DNA from: Stromatinia cepivora
Lineage: Eukaryota; Ascomycota; Leotiomycetes; Helotiales; Sclerotiniaceae
Direction: 5' to 3'
Assembly (NCBI GenBank): GCA_014898415.1
Contig: RCTD01000029.1
Coordinates: forward strand, 248,001-312,000
DNA length: 64,000 nt
Below, one piece after another: positions 36,001 to 48,146 of this stretch; the first letter of the stretch is position 1; the number at the start of each line of letters is the position of its first letter. The translations under genes were made by a program, and so were the position numbers. The notes beneath the pieces are model-generated. The model searched no databases, was not told the origin of the DNA, and saw only the letters and a list, made by a program, of their open reading frames with translations.

Positions 36001-38753
36001 CTCAGATTGGCAGAGGTCAACAATGTTAGGAGCCATCAAACCCAACAAGTTGAAAGCCATCTCTTGCTGAGAGAATGTGCGTACACCATAAGCTTCGACA
36101 CCTTCTGCGACAATGTTGTTGCCAGACATGAGACCAGTACCACGAGTCCATCCAATGACAGCTCCGCAAATGGTGAGGAAGCTACCCCAGCTTTCCGAGT
36201 GCCATCTGTTGAACAAAGTTTCCAATGCCAACTTGGATTCGGAGTAAAGACCGTCGTTTCCAAAGGTACCGTGATTTGGAGAGAGCGGCAAGACGACTTG
36301 AGCAGGTCTGGTCTCGAATCCTCGCTCGAACTTCTGGGTCTTGACACAGCCCAAAAGGCGGAGTAGATTGGTCAACATGATACGATGAGCAAGCTCTGAT
36401 TTGGAGTCGATGCTATCAATTTCACGACCGTTCTCGGGAATGGCAGCAAATGGAATGACATAGTCGAGATCCCATCCAAGGCCCTTCTTTGGATCGTAAA
36501 TATAATCGATCAAGGCTTCAACATCTTGTTTGCTACCTTGGTTGAAGGGAACAACAATAAGTTGAGATCCTCGGGATCCATGGCGAGCATACATTGATTG
36601 ATAATACTCAGTGACTTGTCTGGAGAATCGACTGGTGGTTACAACAACCTTAGCGCCACCGCTGATCAAGCCTTGCAAAACATCGGCACCAATTGAACCA
36701 GCTCCGGCACCAGTCATCAAAGCATTCTTACCTTGGAAAGTGACACCAGATTTGGCAGCTTGCTCTAAGCCATCAAGGTAGAGGCCAGTAAGCTTCTTGC
36801 TGTACTCCCAACCATGCTCGTCCTTTCTCTTCAAGTGGAGGAATGGGATGGTCTCAACCTTTCCAGCCTTTGCAATGCCATTGGTCTTTCCGCCGTTCAT
36901 TTTGACTCCGTTCTTTTTGCCGGATGAGGCCTTACCATTGCTGTTCTCTTTAGGAATGATCTGTCCTTCGCTCATCGCTAAAGAGCGAATAACATCACCG
37001 TAAAGATTCTTGATCTGGAGTTGTGATGCCTTGGAGAGCTTGTGTTGCTGCTTGATAAGCTTGTAAATACGGCTAAGATCGTTCTGGACCTTGGTTCGGT
37101 TTCCATATTCTGAGATCTTTCCTCCGTCAGCCATTTCTCGCACATAGTGCTCAAGCTTTCGGACACTAGATCTGGGGATCTCGGCGTATTCTAGGTTGCC
37201 GCGAGCATCAATTGTTGTGTGTGGTCCAGTTGGTAATGCAACGTCCTTGTAAACAGGTGACTCGTTGAGTACATCTCTGCAATTATCGATGAGCGGCTGC
37301 GCGAGTTCTTTTGCAAGCTTGTAAGTCTCGCCACGCTCCGTTGGGCAGTTATCAATATGATATTGCATGAATTCGATAAGGGTAGGATTGGATCTGTTCA
37401 TAATACGAATGCACTGGCTAACGATTTCTCGATCAACTGCTTGAAGTCGACCGAAAATGATATCGTAGTACATTGTCAAGGCATCTTGTCGAGCCCAATT
37501 CCAGGAAGAATCGTAAACTCTAGCCTTTAATGGGGTGAAGACGGGCTCAATACCTGAAGCGTAAATCTCTCCATGTTCGACGTTCCACAGGTCGAGTTGC
37601 GCTTGAAGCGCCTTTTCTGATTGTTGCGCACCAATGAACGCCTTGTCGCCAGCTCGGAGATCCATCTTAAGGTATCTAGCAAAAAGCTCAAGCTGCTGCT
37701 TGAAAAGTGCTCTCTGATCCTTGGTCAAAGCATCAAGGGCAGCGGGATCCATCATCATTCCACCGCCTGAACCACCTGCATCAGCACTGGCAGATACCGT
37801 TGAAAGGCTAATGCCTGCATTTGCTGCATACTTTTGTGAGACGTCGTCGAGGAATGCCTTCGCATCGTTTTCAGATCCTAAACGTGCTGCTGGCTCCATT
37901 GTCAGAGCCAAAAGCAAGACACCATCTTGTCTTCCAGATGCTAAACCCCATCGTGTTTCCAAGTATTTTCGTGCCGCGGTAATATTGAATCCACCAGGCA
38001 TTTTTGAGGATATTAATCTCGCAACAAGGGATGATGATTGTTTTCCTAGTTGGCCATTGAAAGTTTGCTGCATCGAAGCTCCTAATTCGTCTAGAGGGGT
38101 ATCTTCTGGTTTCTCAGGCGTTGATCCAAATTCTTTGCCCAAATCTCCCAATATTTCATTCTGAAGTGTAGATTTTCCTATACAAATCCCATGGTTAGCT
38201 TCTGCGACTCAAGTAACTGAAAAAGACGACACCTACCTCCAACAAGATCCTTGATGGCCTTGGTCAATGGAATTTCCAGAAGTGGTTTCTTGAGTTTTTG
38301 GGCAATCAAAGATCGCACAATATCTATGGCTCCAACTGGGGCGTCGGGGACTTGTGCGGCCGGACCTGCACTTGGTGGAGGGGCTGCTGCAACTGGTGCG
38401 GGTGCTGAGCCAGAAGATGCTGCAGGTGCTGGTGTAGAATCACTTGGGGCAGCCGCGGGCTCATCTTCCACTGGGTCGACATCATAGTAAATCTCTTTGG
38501 CATCCTTGTTGTAGCATAAAATTTGACGCTGAATAGATTTTGCCGCATCGTACGCTTCGTATTTAGAGGCGAGTGTCCGCTTGGCCATGGTACCAAGGGT
38601 ATCTGCAGGACCAATTTCGACGATTCTTTCGGTAGTCTTCTCATCTAAAATGACATCTTGTGTTTCAATCCATCTTACGGGAGATGCAAATTGATATGCC
38701 AAAAGCTCAACAAGGAGCGTATGGGCGAGCTCTTGCTCGACTTCGGGACGCAT
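33046..38753 (-). CDS. FAS2: Fatty acid synthase alpha subunit
   Basis: Three exons: 38753-38237, 38177-33208 and 33156-33046, giving 1865 residues, close to other fungal alpha chains. With the beta chain it forms the cytosolic alpha6-beta6 type I synthase that makes palmitate and stearate from acetyl- and malonyl-CoA. In order: part of the malonyl/palmitoyl transferase (1-100), Ala/Pro linker, acyl carrier protein with the phosphopantetheine Ser in LVGGKST (Ser175), ketoreductase ([16 protein letters not shown]), ketosynthase with catalytic Cys1283 in [14 protein letters not shown], and C-terminal phosphopantetheine transferase ([23 protein letters not shown]). Intron 1 splits the codon just before the carrier Lys-Ser. 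The last exon restores the normal end (AIAIAVATF); reading into the intron would lose 37 residues. It is divergent from FAS1. Confidence 0.97.
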
Positions 38754-41096
38754 GGTGGAGGATTGTGCGGTGGAGGAAAATTAAACTGTATTCGAGGGGG
38801 GTATCATAAAAAGAATTTCTGCGAAGGGATTCTGAAAGCCGGTCAAGCTGTCAAATTCAAATTTTTGAATCTCAAGACAGTTCTTTTTTTTTTTTTTTAA
38901 GTAGCAAAGAAAAGACTACCTTGAGAATTCCTCTAAAGTCTATCTCCAGTAATGCAAAAGATATAGAGACTTTTCTTTTTCTAGATCAGCAAAACAAGAT
39001 GACTGATTTTGATTGGGGAAATGGAAATCAAATGGAGGGTTTGAAAATGAGGATGAAATCAATGAACAGAATAAGAAGAGAGGGGACCTTCTAATGTTCT
39101 ATTCTTTCTGGTGGAGCGGAGAAAAGACAAATTGTCAAGTCAATTGTTAGAGAAAGAAGCTTTCTCGCTTTGCTATGGGTATGAACATTATTTGTCTTAG
39201 GATTACAAGGGGAGCCATCTCAATGGTTGACAACTTTTTGGCCCTCCTCCCAACAGACGGGTGAGGATTGAGACTAGTTACGAATTAGGTCTAGCTTGAT
39301 CAGCTTATCCTTGCTAATAAATTTCCCCCCCTCAAGAGCACGGGTAGGCATCAAAACATCATCTCAACGACCTTTTGACTCAATACCAAGGGTTCAAGAA
39401 GTACGGACTGCACAGTATACCTAGTATCTATATGACCAGCTGTTACACACTTCTTATCCTACCTACATATGCAATCCGATATCGAACGAGATCATAGTAG
39501 AGATGCAAGAAAAGAAGGAGAGAAAAAGTCCGCACATTCCTTCCTTCCTCCCCTCGTTTGTGTATGCATAAGCCAGGGTTAAAAGTACAAACCCTGCCTT
39601 CAAGGTGGTTTGTCCAAGAAGAAAGTTCATCACTGATCACTGATCAGCCCTCTTTTTCACTTCAATAAATGTTCTGTGTACTAATCTTGAGAGATTCGAG
39701 GTCTTGGCATTCAGCTTAAATTCCGAATATTAGACCGTTTTAATAGATTCATTGATTAGTGATTTTATTATAGTCAGAGACCTCATTTGTATCTTATATC
39801 GATGTGATAATCGTCCGCACAGGGGTTTGGCAAATGTCAAGACTATGGATCAAAATATCTAGATTAAACTTCCCATCAAGAGAAGAATGTCATGCCATTT
39901 TGGGTATTTGGAATGTTGTATGTAAAGCAAATATATCGACATTCCTACTCAACAAATGATTACTTACTACACAGTACATACCTAGGTACCTATTGAAAAA
40001 CCGCAATATCCAACCATGAATGACAGAAGACCCTTTTAATTTTTATTTCCCCGATAAACTATGGTGCCACGAAGTTTCGGGGGGGAAGGAAGAAAGAGGG
40101 TCAAATAATAGTTACTGCACACTAGGACTTTGGAGAATATCCCTTTCTATGGAGGACACATTAATGAATGAGATATTCGGTTCCTGGACTAAACATTAGA
40201 TAGAATACTTAGTAATTTAGGTAGCTACTAGCATATCTTCGAATCCGACCTTCCCGTACCTTTCTAAATTCTACTAGTTCTAATGGGAAAACTAACTTGA
40301 GCACCGTACTAATAAACTTAACTTTCTGTTTGCCATATCATATCATCAATTTTTGTCCTCCTTGAATTAAGTCAAGCAAATAAATAAAATTCTTGAGGTT
40401 GTGTTACAAGTGACGTTCATGCAAAGATAACAAAACAAACGGGACCAAGGCTGACTTATCTGACATTTAATTGACCAGAACCCTTGGATGCATTTTCAAC
40501 CCCTCCTTACGCGGCTAAGCCTGGTGCCCCAACAAATCTCTAACTAAATTGGGTCTATTCCCCCTGCACGGGTGAATGATTTTTTGGCGTTACGTTGAGA
40601 GCGAAGCTTTGATGGAAAGAGCTTTCCAATTTAGTACTCCCTACAGCACCACCATTTACCAATTTTCAAAAGGAAGGAAACCCGGGATTCCCTTTTCTTC
40701 TCAAAATATAACATCTTAAAAGGCAGAACCTAATGCAGATTGCTATCTTCTGCTGAAAGACTTTCATACTTCTGTTCATCTGTTCATCTGTTCATATCTC
40801 ACAATCTCATTCCTTCAATTAATAAATTCCTCTCCTACCTACATATTTGCATTCTGGTGGAGCGATTGTATCCTTGCTAGAAAAGACTTGTCTGTAACTT
40901 TTTACACAACACCACCTCAAATCCCTTTCCTCCTGCTCTTCATTGAGTTCCTGGAGTCCTGAGAAAAATGTAAGTACAATCCAATAATTTAATACTTAGT
41001 CTGAAATTGCAATTTTGACCGAGTACCCTTTACTGATTTCTGCAAAACTAGCTAGAGACAAATTCATCACTTCTACACAATCTACCACTTGCCATC
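38754..41096. promoter_or_regulatory. Divergent FAS2-FAS1 intergenic region
   Basis: 2.3 kb with no gene lies between the start codons. It must hold both promoters, but no clear CCTCGG-type fatty-acid response element was found by eye. The last 350 bases before FAS1 are CT-rich and include its probable 5'-UTR intron. A run of T (38883-38899) lies near the FAS2 start. Confidence 0.6.
40970..41051 (+). other. Probable 5'-UTR intron of FAS1
   Basis: 82-nt GT-AG intron with a consensus GTAAGT donor, TTTACTGAT branch region and AAACTAG acceptor, 45 bases upstream of the FAS1 ATG. It would remove an upstream ATG at 40968. Confidence 0.55.
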
Positions 41097-44000
41097 ATGT
41101 ACGGTACTGCTACCGGCCCTCAAACGGGCGTCTCAACACCACGATCTTCATCATCTCTACGACCACTCGTTCTCTCACATGGCTCATTAGAGCATTCATT
41201 TTTGATACCCACAAATATTCATTTCCAAGCCTCCCAGATCAAAGACCGTTTTCTCGCATCGCTTCCCGAGCCCACAGACGAACTCGCACAAGATGACGAG
41301 CCTTCATCCGTGGCTGAACTTGTTGCCAGATATCTGGGATTTGTAGCGCAAGAAGTCGACGAGGGAGAAGATGATGCTCAAGGATCATATGAAGAAGTCT
41401 TGAAACTCGTTCTGAACGAATTCGAACGTGGTTTCTTGAGAGGCAACGAAGCTCATGCTTTGGTTGCTACTCTTCCTGGAATTGATGCAAAGAAACTCAA
41501 AGTGGTCGAATCTTACTACGCTGCACGTGCGGCTAGCAACAGGCCCATCCGCCCTCACGAATCAGCATTGTTTAGAGCAGCCAGCGATGAGGAAGCCAAG
41601 ATTTATAATATTTTTGGTGGACAAGGAAATATCGAAGAATACTTTGATGAGCTTCGAGAATTGTACAACACATATGCAGTCTTTGTGGAGGATTTAATCA
41701 CTGGATCTGCTGAATTGTTGCAGAGCCTGTCAAAAGACCCCAGAGCCGAGAAATTATACCCAAAGGGTTTGGACATCATGGCCTGGCTTCATGACCCCGA
41801 GTCCACTCCAGATATCGACTATTTGGTTTCTGCGCCAGTCAGTTTCCCATTGATTGGGTTGGTCCAGCTTTGTCATTATGCTGTAACCTGCAGAGTTCTG
41901 GGACTCACTCCTGGGCAATTCAGAGAAAGGATTAGTGGAACAACTGGTCACTCTCAAGGTATTGTTTTAGCCGCTGCTACTGCTGCCGCAGACTCTTGGG
42001 AGTCTTTCGATGAAGTCGCAGTTTCAGCCCTTACAATTTTGTTCTGGATTGGGTCCAGAAGTCAACAAACATTCCCAAGAACTTCCCTGGCACCCAATAT
42101 CCTCCAGGATTCCGTGGATCATGGTGAAGGAACACCCACGCCTATGTTGAGCATTCGCGATTTATCAAAGGCTCAGGTCCAGGAACACATCGACAAGACC
42201 AACAAATATCTTCCAGAAGATAGACAAATTGCCATTTCTCTGATTAACAGTGCTAGAAATATGGTTGTTTCAGGTCCTCCAATTTCCTTGTACGGTCTTA
42301 ACCTCCAACTGCGTAAAGTCAAGGCTCCAACCGGTCTCGACCAAACTCGAATCCCATTCACAGAGCGCAAAGTTAGATTTGTAAACAGATTCTTGCCAAT
42401 CACATCTCCTTTCCATAGCAAATATCTTGCTGAGGCCACAACTCATATCAATGAAGACCTAAATGACGTTGAGATTGATAGCAAAGCATTGGGTATTCCC
42501 GTTTATGACACCAATACTGGAAAGGACATTCGGGGTGATATTCAGGGCAATATCGTGCCAGCTTTGGTGCGTTTGATCACCCATGACACAGTTGAATGGG
42601 AAAAGGCCACAGTTTTCCCAAATGCAACTCACGTCCTTGATTTTGGTCCTGGTGGTGTGTCTGGCCTTGGTGTTTTAACCAGCCGCAACAAGGATGGAAC
42701 CGGTGTTCGTGTTATCTTGGCTGGCACAGTCAGTGGTACCGTTCCCGAAGTCGGTTACAAACCTGAGCTTTTCGACCGTGATGAAGAACATGCAGTTAAG
42801 TATGCCGTTGATTGGGTAAAGGAGCATGGTCCAAAATTGGTCAAGACCTCAAGCGGTCAGACATTCGTGGACACAAAGATGAGTCGAATCTTAGGAGTTC
42901 CCCCTGTCATGGTTGCTGGTATGACACCATGTACTGTTCCCTGGGATTTCGTGGCTGCAACCATGAACGCAGGATACCAAATTGAGTTGGCTGGAGGTGG
43001 ATACTACAATGCCAAGACTATGACCGAAGCGTTGAGGAAGATTGAGAATGCCATTCCAGCTGGTCGTGGTATTACTGTCAACCTTATCTACGTCAACCCA
43101 CGTGCTATGCAATGGCAAATTCCGCTCCTTGGACAGCTGCGTGCAGAAGGTGTACCAATCGAAGGTCTAACAATTGGTGCTGGTGTACCATCCATTGAGG
43201 TTGCACAGGAATACATTGAAACACTGGGCTTAAAACATATTGCGTTCAAGCCAGGATCCATGGAGGCCATTCAAGCTGTTATCAACATCGCACATGCCAA
43301 CCCAACTTTCCCAGTTATTCTTCAATGGACTGGAGGACGTGGAGGTGGACATCACTCCTTTGAAGATTTCCATCAACCAATTCTTTCGATGTACTCACGT
43401 ATCCGAAGACAAGAGAATGTTCTCTTGGTCGCAGGTAGTGGCTTCGGCGGCGCAGAAGATACTTATCCTTACCTCACTGGCGACTGGTCAAAGAACTATG
43501 GCTATCCACCAATGCCATTTGATGGATGTCTCTTTGGTAGTCGCGTCATGACAGCTAAGGAAGCACATACTAGCAAAAACGCTAAGAAAGCCATCACCGA
43601 AGCCGAAGGTCTTGATGATGCCGCATGGGAGAAGACCTACAAGGGCCCTGCCGGTGGTGTTATCACTGTCCGATCTGAGATGGGTGAGCCAATTCACAAA
43701 TTAGCGACTCGTGGTGTTAAGTTTTGGGCTGAGATGGATGCCAAGATCTTCAGTTTACCAAAGGAGAAGCGAGTACCTGAATTAAAGAAGAACCGTGATT
43801 ACATCATCAGGAAGTTGAACGATGACTTCCAAAAGGTGTGGTTTGGACGAAACAAAGCCGGAGAAACCGTTGATCTTGAGGATATGACATATGGTGAAGT
43901 TGTTCGCAGAATGGTGGATTTGATGTATGTCAAGCACGAGTCTCGCTGGATCGACAAATCATACATTAAGCTCACTGGTGACTTCATTCGCCGTGTTGAG

Positions 44001-47000
44001 GAGCGTTTCACAACTGGTCAAGGAAAGCCATCCATGCTCCAAAGCTACACAGATTTGGAAGATCCATACCCAGCTGTGGAAAAAATCCTAGCTGCTTACC
44101 CAGAGTCCGAGAAACAACTTATCAATGCCCAAGATGTGCAACACTTCCTCATGCTTTGCCAACGTCGAGGTCAGAAGCCAACTACTTTTGTGCCATCGCT
44201 TGATGAAAACTTTGAATTCTTCTTCAAGAAGGATTCTCTCTGGCAATCCGAGGATCTCGAGGCTGTCATCGGGCAAGATGTAGGCAGAACTTGTATTTTG
44301 CAAGGACCAATGGCTGTCAAATACTCGAAGGTTGTAGATGAGCCAATCAAGGAAATCCTCGATGGTGTTCACAACTCACACATCAAGTATTTGACTCAAG
44401 ATATCTACGGTGGAAATGAAGCTTCCATTCCGGTGCTTGAATACTTCGGCGGCAAGCTGATTGAGACTGAGGAAGAGGTTGACGTTGAAGGTCTCACAAT
44501 TTCGGAAGATGCTGAGAAGACCACCTACCGATTATCATACTCCCCCACCGCGGTTCTCCCATCTCTCGAGGCTTGGCTCTCATTGCTTGCGGGCCGCAAG
44601 AGATCTTGGAGACATGCTCTCTTCACTTCGGAGGTATTTGTCCAAGGACAAAAATTCCAAACGAATCCAATGAAGCGAATCTTTTCTCCTGTGAAAGGAC
44701 TTTTTGTTGAGATCACTCATCCTAATGATCCTTCAAAGACCATAATCACCGTCAAGGAGCAACCCAGACCGAATCATTACGTCACTGTTATTGATGTGAA
44801 ATTGGTTGGCAAGAACGAGATTTCGGTCAACATGATCAAGGACACCACTGCAGTCGGAAAGCCGGTATCTCTTCCACTGAAGTTCACATACCACCCTGAG
44901 GCTGGTTATGCTCCAATACGCGAAGTCATGGATGATAGAAATGACCGTATCAAGGAATTTTACTGGAAAGCCTGGTTTGGTGATGAGACTCTTGACCTCG
45001 ACGCCTCAGTCACTGGTATCTTCAATGGTGGTAAGGCAACCATTACCAGTGAAGCTATCAATGACTTCGTTCATGCTGTCGGCAACACTGGGGAAGCTTT
45101 TGTTGATCGACCTGGTAAGGAGGTCTTCGCTCCTATGGATTTTGCTATTGTCGTTGGATGGAAAGCCATCACCAAGCCAATCTTCCCTAGAACAATTGAC
45201 GGTGATCTTCTCAAGCTTGTGCATCTTTCTAACGGGTTCCGCATGATTCCTGGGGCCGAGCCACTGAAGAAGGGTGATGAAGTTGAGACTACAGCTCAGA
45301 TCAATGCTGTTCTCAATCAAGATTCCGGTAAAATGGTCGAGGTATGCGGTACCATCACCAGAGAAGGACGTCCAGTAATGGAGGTTACTTCACAATTCTT
45401 GTACAGAGGTGCATATACCGATTTTGAGAACACCTTCCAGCGAAAGACTGAGACACCTATGCAAATTCATCTCGCTACCTCGAAGGACGTCGCTGTCTTG
45501 AGATCTAAGGAGTGGTTCAACTTAGACGAGCCAGGTCACGAGTTACTTGGTCAAACCTTGACTTTCCGTCTTGAAAGTCTTGTCCGCTTCAAGAACAAGA
45601 CCGTTTTCTCAAGTGTCGAGACTAGAGGTCAAGTTCTCTTGGAGCTTCCAACCAAGGAGACTATTCAAGTTGCTAGTGTCCAGTACGGAGCTGGTGTTTC
45701 ACACGGTAACCCTGTCATTGATTACCTTGAACGTCATGGATCTTCAATTGAACAACCCGTCAACTTTGAGAATCCCATCCCTCTCAATGGCAAGACTCCA
45801 CTCTCTCTCAGAGCACCAACATCCAATGAGACCTACGCTCGTGTTTCGGGGGATTATAACCCTATTCACGTTTCTCGTGTCTTCTCTAGCTACGCAAACT
45901 TGCCTGGTACTATCACTCATGGTATGTACTCCAGTGCAGCTGTCCGTAGCTTGGTTGAGACTTGGGCTGCAGAGAACCATGTTGGCCGCGTTCGCAGCTT
46001 CCATGCTCAATTGACCGGTATGGTTCTTCCAAACGATGATATCGAAGTCAAGTTACAGCATGTCGGTATGGTTGCTGGTCGTAAGATCATCAAAGTTGAA
46101 GCTAGCAATAAGGAGACTGAAGATAAGGTCTTACTTGGAGAGGCCGAGGTCGAACAACCAGTCTCAGCATACGTCTTCACTGGTCAAGGTTCTCAAGAGC
46201 AAGGTATGGGTATGGAGTTGTATGCTAGCAGCCCTGTTGCCAAGGAAGTATGGGACCGTGCTGATAAGCACTTCATGGACAACTATGGTAAGTTTCTCAA
46301 GCTATTTCTTTCATTTTCATTTCTAACATTATTAGGCTTCGCTATCACCAATATTGTCAAGAACAACCCTAAAGAACTCACTATTCACTTTGGTGGTCCT
46401 CGTGGTAAGGCAATTCGTCAAAATTATATGTCTATGACTTTCGAAACTGTTGGTGCCGATGGTTCTATCAAATCCGAGAAGATGTTCAAAGAAGTCGACG
46501 AACGCACAACATCCTATACCTACAGATCACCAACTGGTCTTCTTTCCGCCACTCAATTCACACAACCTGCCTTGACATTGATGGAGAAGGCAAGTTTCGA
46601 AGATATGCGCTCTAAGGGTCTCGTTCAACGTGACAGCAGTTTCGCTGGTCACTCCCTTGGAGAGTACTCTGCTCTTGCTGCTTTGGCAGATGTCATGCCA
46701 ATTGAAAGTTTGGTTTCTGTCGTTTTCTACAGAGGTTTGACTATGCAAGTCGCTGTCGAGCGTGATGCTTCTGGACGATCCAATTACTCTATGTGCGCTG
46801 TTAACCCTAGCAGAATTTCCAAGACCTTCAACGAAGAAGCTCTTCAATATGTTGTTGCAAACATTGCTGAAGAAACTAGCTGGTTATTGGAAATCGTCAA
46901 CTACAACATTGCCAACATGCAATACGTTTGCGCTGGTGATCTCAGAGCTCTTGACACCCTCACTGGTGTCACCAACTACCTGAAAGCTCAAAGAATCGAT

Positions 47001-47447
47001 ATTCAAGAGCTCATGCAAACTTTGAGTCTCGATGACGTCAAAGCACATCTCGTTGAAATCATCCGCGAATGTGCCAAACAAACCGAAGCCAAGCCCAAAC
47101 CCCTCGATCTTCAAAGAGGTTTCGCTACAATCCCTCTCAAGGGTATCGATGTACCTTTCCACTCGACATTCTTGAGAAGCGGTGTCAAACCATTCAGAAG
47201 TTTCTTGCTTAAGAAAATTAACAAGACAACTATCGATCCTAGCAAGTTAATTGGAAAATATATTCCTAACGTTACTGCTAGACCTTTCGAATTGACTAAG
47301 GAATACTTTGAGGATGTTTATCGTCTAACTAATAGTCCAAAAATCGGAAATGTATTGGCAAACTGGCACAAATATCAAGATGGATATGAAGAACCTAGTG
47401 GTGATGAAGTGGAGGTTGAGACAAATGGTGTTAATGGTACGCATTAG
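41097..47447 (+). CDS. FAS1: Fatty acid synthase beta subunit
   Basis: Two exons, 41097-46287 and 46336-47447, giving 2100 residues; the 48-nt intron (GTAAGT donor, ATTATTAG acceptor) is a multiple of three and free of stops, so the unspliced frame stays open with 16 extra residues. The product carries the acetyltransferase (GHSQG, Ser286), enoyl reductase, dehydratase and malonyl/palmitoyl transferase ([12 protein letters not shown], Ser about 1837) of the fungal synthase. [11 protein letters not shown] is a usual N-terminus. The spliced junction [11 protein letters not shown] matches the family and the insert does not. It is divergent from FAS2, and co-regulation is expected because the chains assemble in equal numbers. 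Confidence 0.97.
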   Translation: MYGTATGPQTGVSTPRSSSSLRPLVLSHGSLEHSFLIPTNIHFQASQIKDRFLASLPEPTDELAQDDEPSSVAELVARYLGFVAQEVDEGEDDAQGSYEEVLKLVLNEFERGFLRGNEAHALVATLPGIDAKKLKVVESYYAARAASNRPIRPHESALFRAASDEEAKIYNIFGGQGNIEEYFDELRELYNTYAVFVEDLITGSAELLQSLSKDPRAEKLYPKGLDIMAWLHDPESTPDIDYLVSAPVSFPLIGLVQLCHYAVTCRVLGLTPGQFRERISGTTGHSQGIVLAAATAAADSWESFDEVAVSALTILFWIGSRSQQTFPRTSLAPNILQDSVDHGEGTPTPMLSIRDLSKAQVQEHIDKTNKYLPEDRQIAISLINSARNMVVSGPPISLYGLNLQLRKVKAPTGLDQTRIPFTERKVRFVNRFLPITSPFHSKYLAEATTHINEDLNDVEIDSKALGIPVYDTNTGKDIRGDIQGNIVPALVRLITHDTVEWEKATVFPNATHVLDFGPGGVSGLGVLTSRNKDGTGVRVILAGTVSGTVPEVGYKPELFDRDEEHAVKYAVDWVKEHGPKLVKTSSGQTFVDTKMSRILGVPPVMVAGMTPCTVPWDFVAATMNAGYQIELAGGGYYNAKTMTEALRKIENAIPAGRGITVNLIYVNPRAMQWQIPLLGQLRAEGVPIEGLTIGAGVPSIEVAQEYIETLGLKHIAFKPGSMEAIQAVINIAHANPTFPVILQWTGGRGGGHHSFEDFHQPILSMYSRIRRQENVLLVAGSGFGGAEDTYPYLTGDWSKNYGYPPMPFDGCLFGSRVMTAKEAHTSKNAKKAITEAEGLDDAAWEKTYKGPAGGVITVRSEMGEPIHKLATRGVKFWAEMDAKIFSLPKEKRVPELKKNRDYIIRKLNDDFQKVWFGRNKAGETVDLEDMTYGEVVRRMVDLMYVKHESRWIDKSYIKLTGDFIRRVEERFTTGQGKPSMLQSYTDLEDPYPAVEKILAAYPESEKQLINAQDVQHFLMLCQRRGQKPTTFVPSLDENFEFFFKKDSLWQSEDLEAVIGQDVGRTCILQGPMAVKYSKVVDEPIKEILDGVHNSHIKYLTQDIYGGNEASIPVLEYFGGKLIETEEEVDVEGLTISEDAEKTTYRLSYSPTAVLPSLEAWLSLLAGRKRSWRHALFTSEVFVQGQKFQTNPMKRIFSPVKGLFVEITHPNDPSKTIITVKEQPRPNHYVTVIDVKLVGKNEISVNMIKDTTAVGKPVSLPLKFTYHPEAGYAPIREVMDDRNDRIKEFYWKAWFGDETLDLDASVTGIFNGGKATITSEAINDFVHAVGNTGEAFVDRPGKEVFAPMDFAIVVGWKAITKPIFPRTIDGDLLKLVHLSNGFRMIPGAEPLKKGDEVETTAQINAVLNQDSGKMVEVCGTITREGRPVMEVTSQFLYRGAYTDFENTFQRKTETPMQIHLATSKDVAVLRSKEWFNLDEPGHELLGQTLTFRLESLVRFKNKTVFSSVETRGQVLLELPTKETIQVASVQYGAGVSHGNPVIDYLERHGSSIEQPVNFENPIPLNGKTPLSLRAPTSNETYARVSGDYNPIHVSRVFSSYANLPGTITHGMYSSAAVRSLVETWAAENHVGRVRSFHAQLTGMVLPNDDIEVKLQHVGMVAGRKIIKVEASNKETEDKVLLGEAEVEQPVSAYVFTGQGSQEQGMGMELYASSPVAKEVWDRADKHFMDNYGKFLKLFLSFSFLTLLGFAITNIVKNNPKELTIHFGGPRGKAIRQNYMSMTFETVGADGSIKSEKMFKEVDERTTSYTYRSPTGLLSATQFTQPALTLMEKASFEDMRSKGLVQRDSSFAGHSLGEYSALAALADVMPIESLVSVVFYRGLTMQVAVERDASGRSNYSMCAVNPSRISKTFNEEALQYVVANIAEETSWLLEIVNYNIANMQYVCAGDLRALDTLTGVTNYLKAQRIDIQELMQTLSLDDVKAHLVEIIRECAKQTEAKPKPLDLQRGFATIPLKGIDVPFHSTFLRSGVKPFRSFLLKKINKTTIDPSKLIGKYIPNVTARPFELTKEYFEDVYRLTNSPKIGNVLANWHKYQDGYEEPSGDEVEVETNGVNGTH
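46288..46335 (+). other. Stop-free 48-nt intron of FAS1
   Basis: Located between the dehydratase and transferase parts. Donor GTAAGT and acceptor ATTATTAG; the unspliced reading adds [20 protein letters not shown] hydrophobic residues that do not belong to the family. Confidence 0.85.
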
Positions 47448-48146
47448 ATGGATTGGGGATTAGATGGGAGAGAAAAACAATGAGATGAGATGAGATCATG
47501 GGTGGGTATTGATTAAGCTTTGCTTTGCGGGCGTCGGGGATCCTATAAGCGCCCATATGCTTGCATGATAGATGAAAAAATGAATCATCTCACTTAGATC
47601 AGATGATAGATAGGTGGATCGTTCGCAGATTAGATGGTGGTTAGTTTATGATTATAGCACTTGTAATTTTTTCTTGTTGGATTTTTGTTTTGATGCTCAA
47701 TAGTGATGATGATGATGCTAATGATGACGATATTACGATTATGGAGTATTCTACTTCCTGTTCTTTGATTCATGGGTATTGATAGATTAAACTCTGTCTT
47801 CCCTGGATTAAACACTGTTTCCTCCTTACTCGCTGCTATTCACTGATTGCTTTTTACTTGGAAATCATTCACTAGCAGTCTATTCATATCATTTCATCTA
47901 TTCTTTTATCTTATCCGTATTATATGATATGATATGGTATGTTATGATATGATATGATATGATAAGACTTTATACCCTACTCTACTCTGCTATGATCTAC
48001 TATGTCGTCATGATTGATGTCTGTTTTATTCATGTTCATACTCATCATCATTACCTTTATCGTAATCTTCTATCATCTATCATCTATCATCTATTCACCA
48101 CCCTTTCCCTCACATCCCCCAAATTTCCCTTCTACACCTTCCCATT
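47448..48146. other. Intergenic between convergent FAS1 and SLH1
   Basis: About 700 bases with no gene: 3' UTRs, an ATATG microsatellite and a CT-rich end. Confidence 0.6.
47920..47964. repeat. ATATG/GATAT pentanucleotide microsatellite
   Basis: About eight ATATG-type units, slightly imperfect, in the spacer. Confidence 0.8.
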
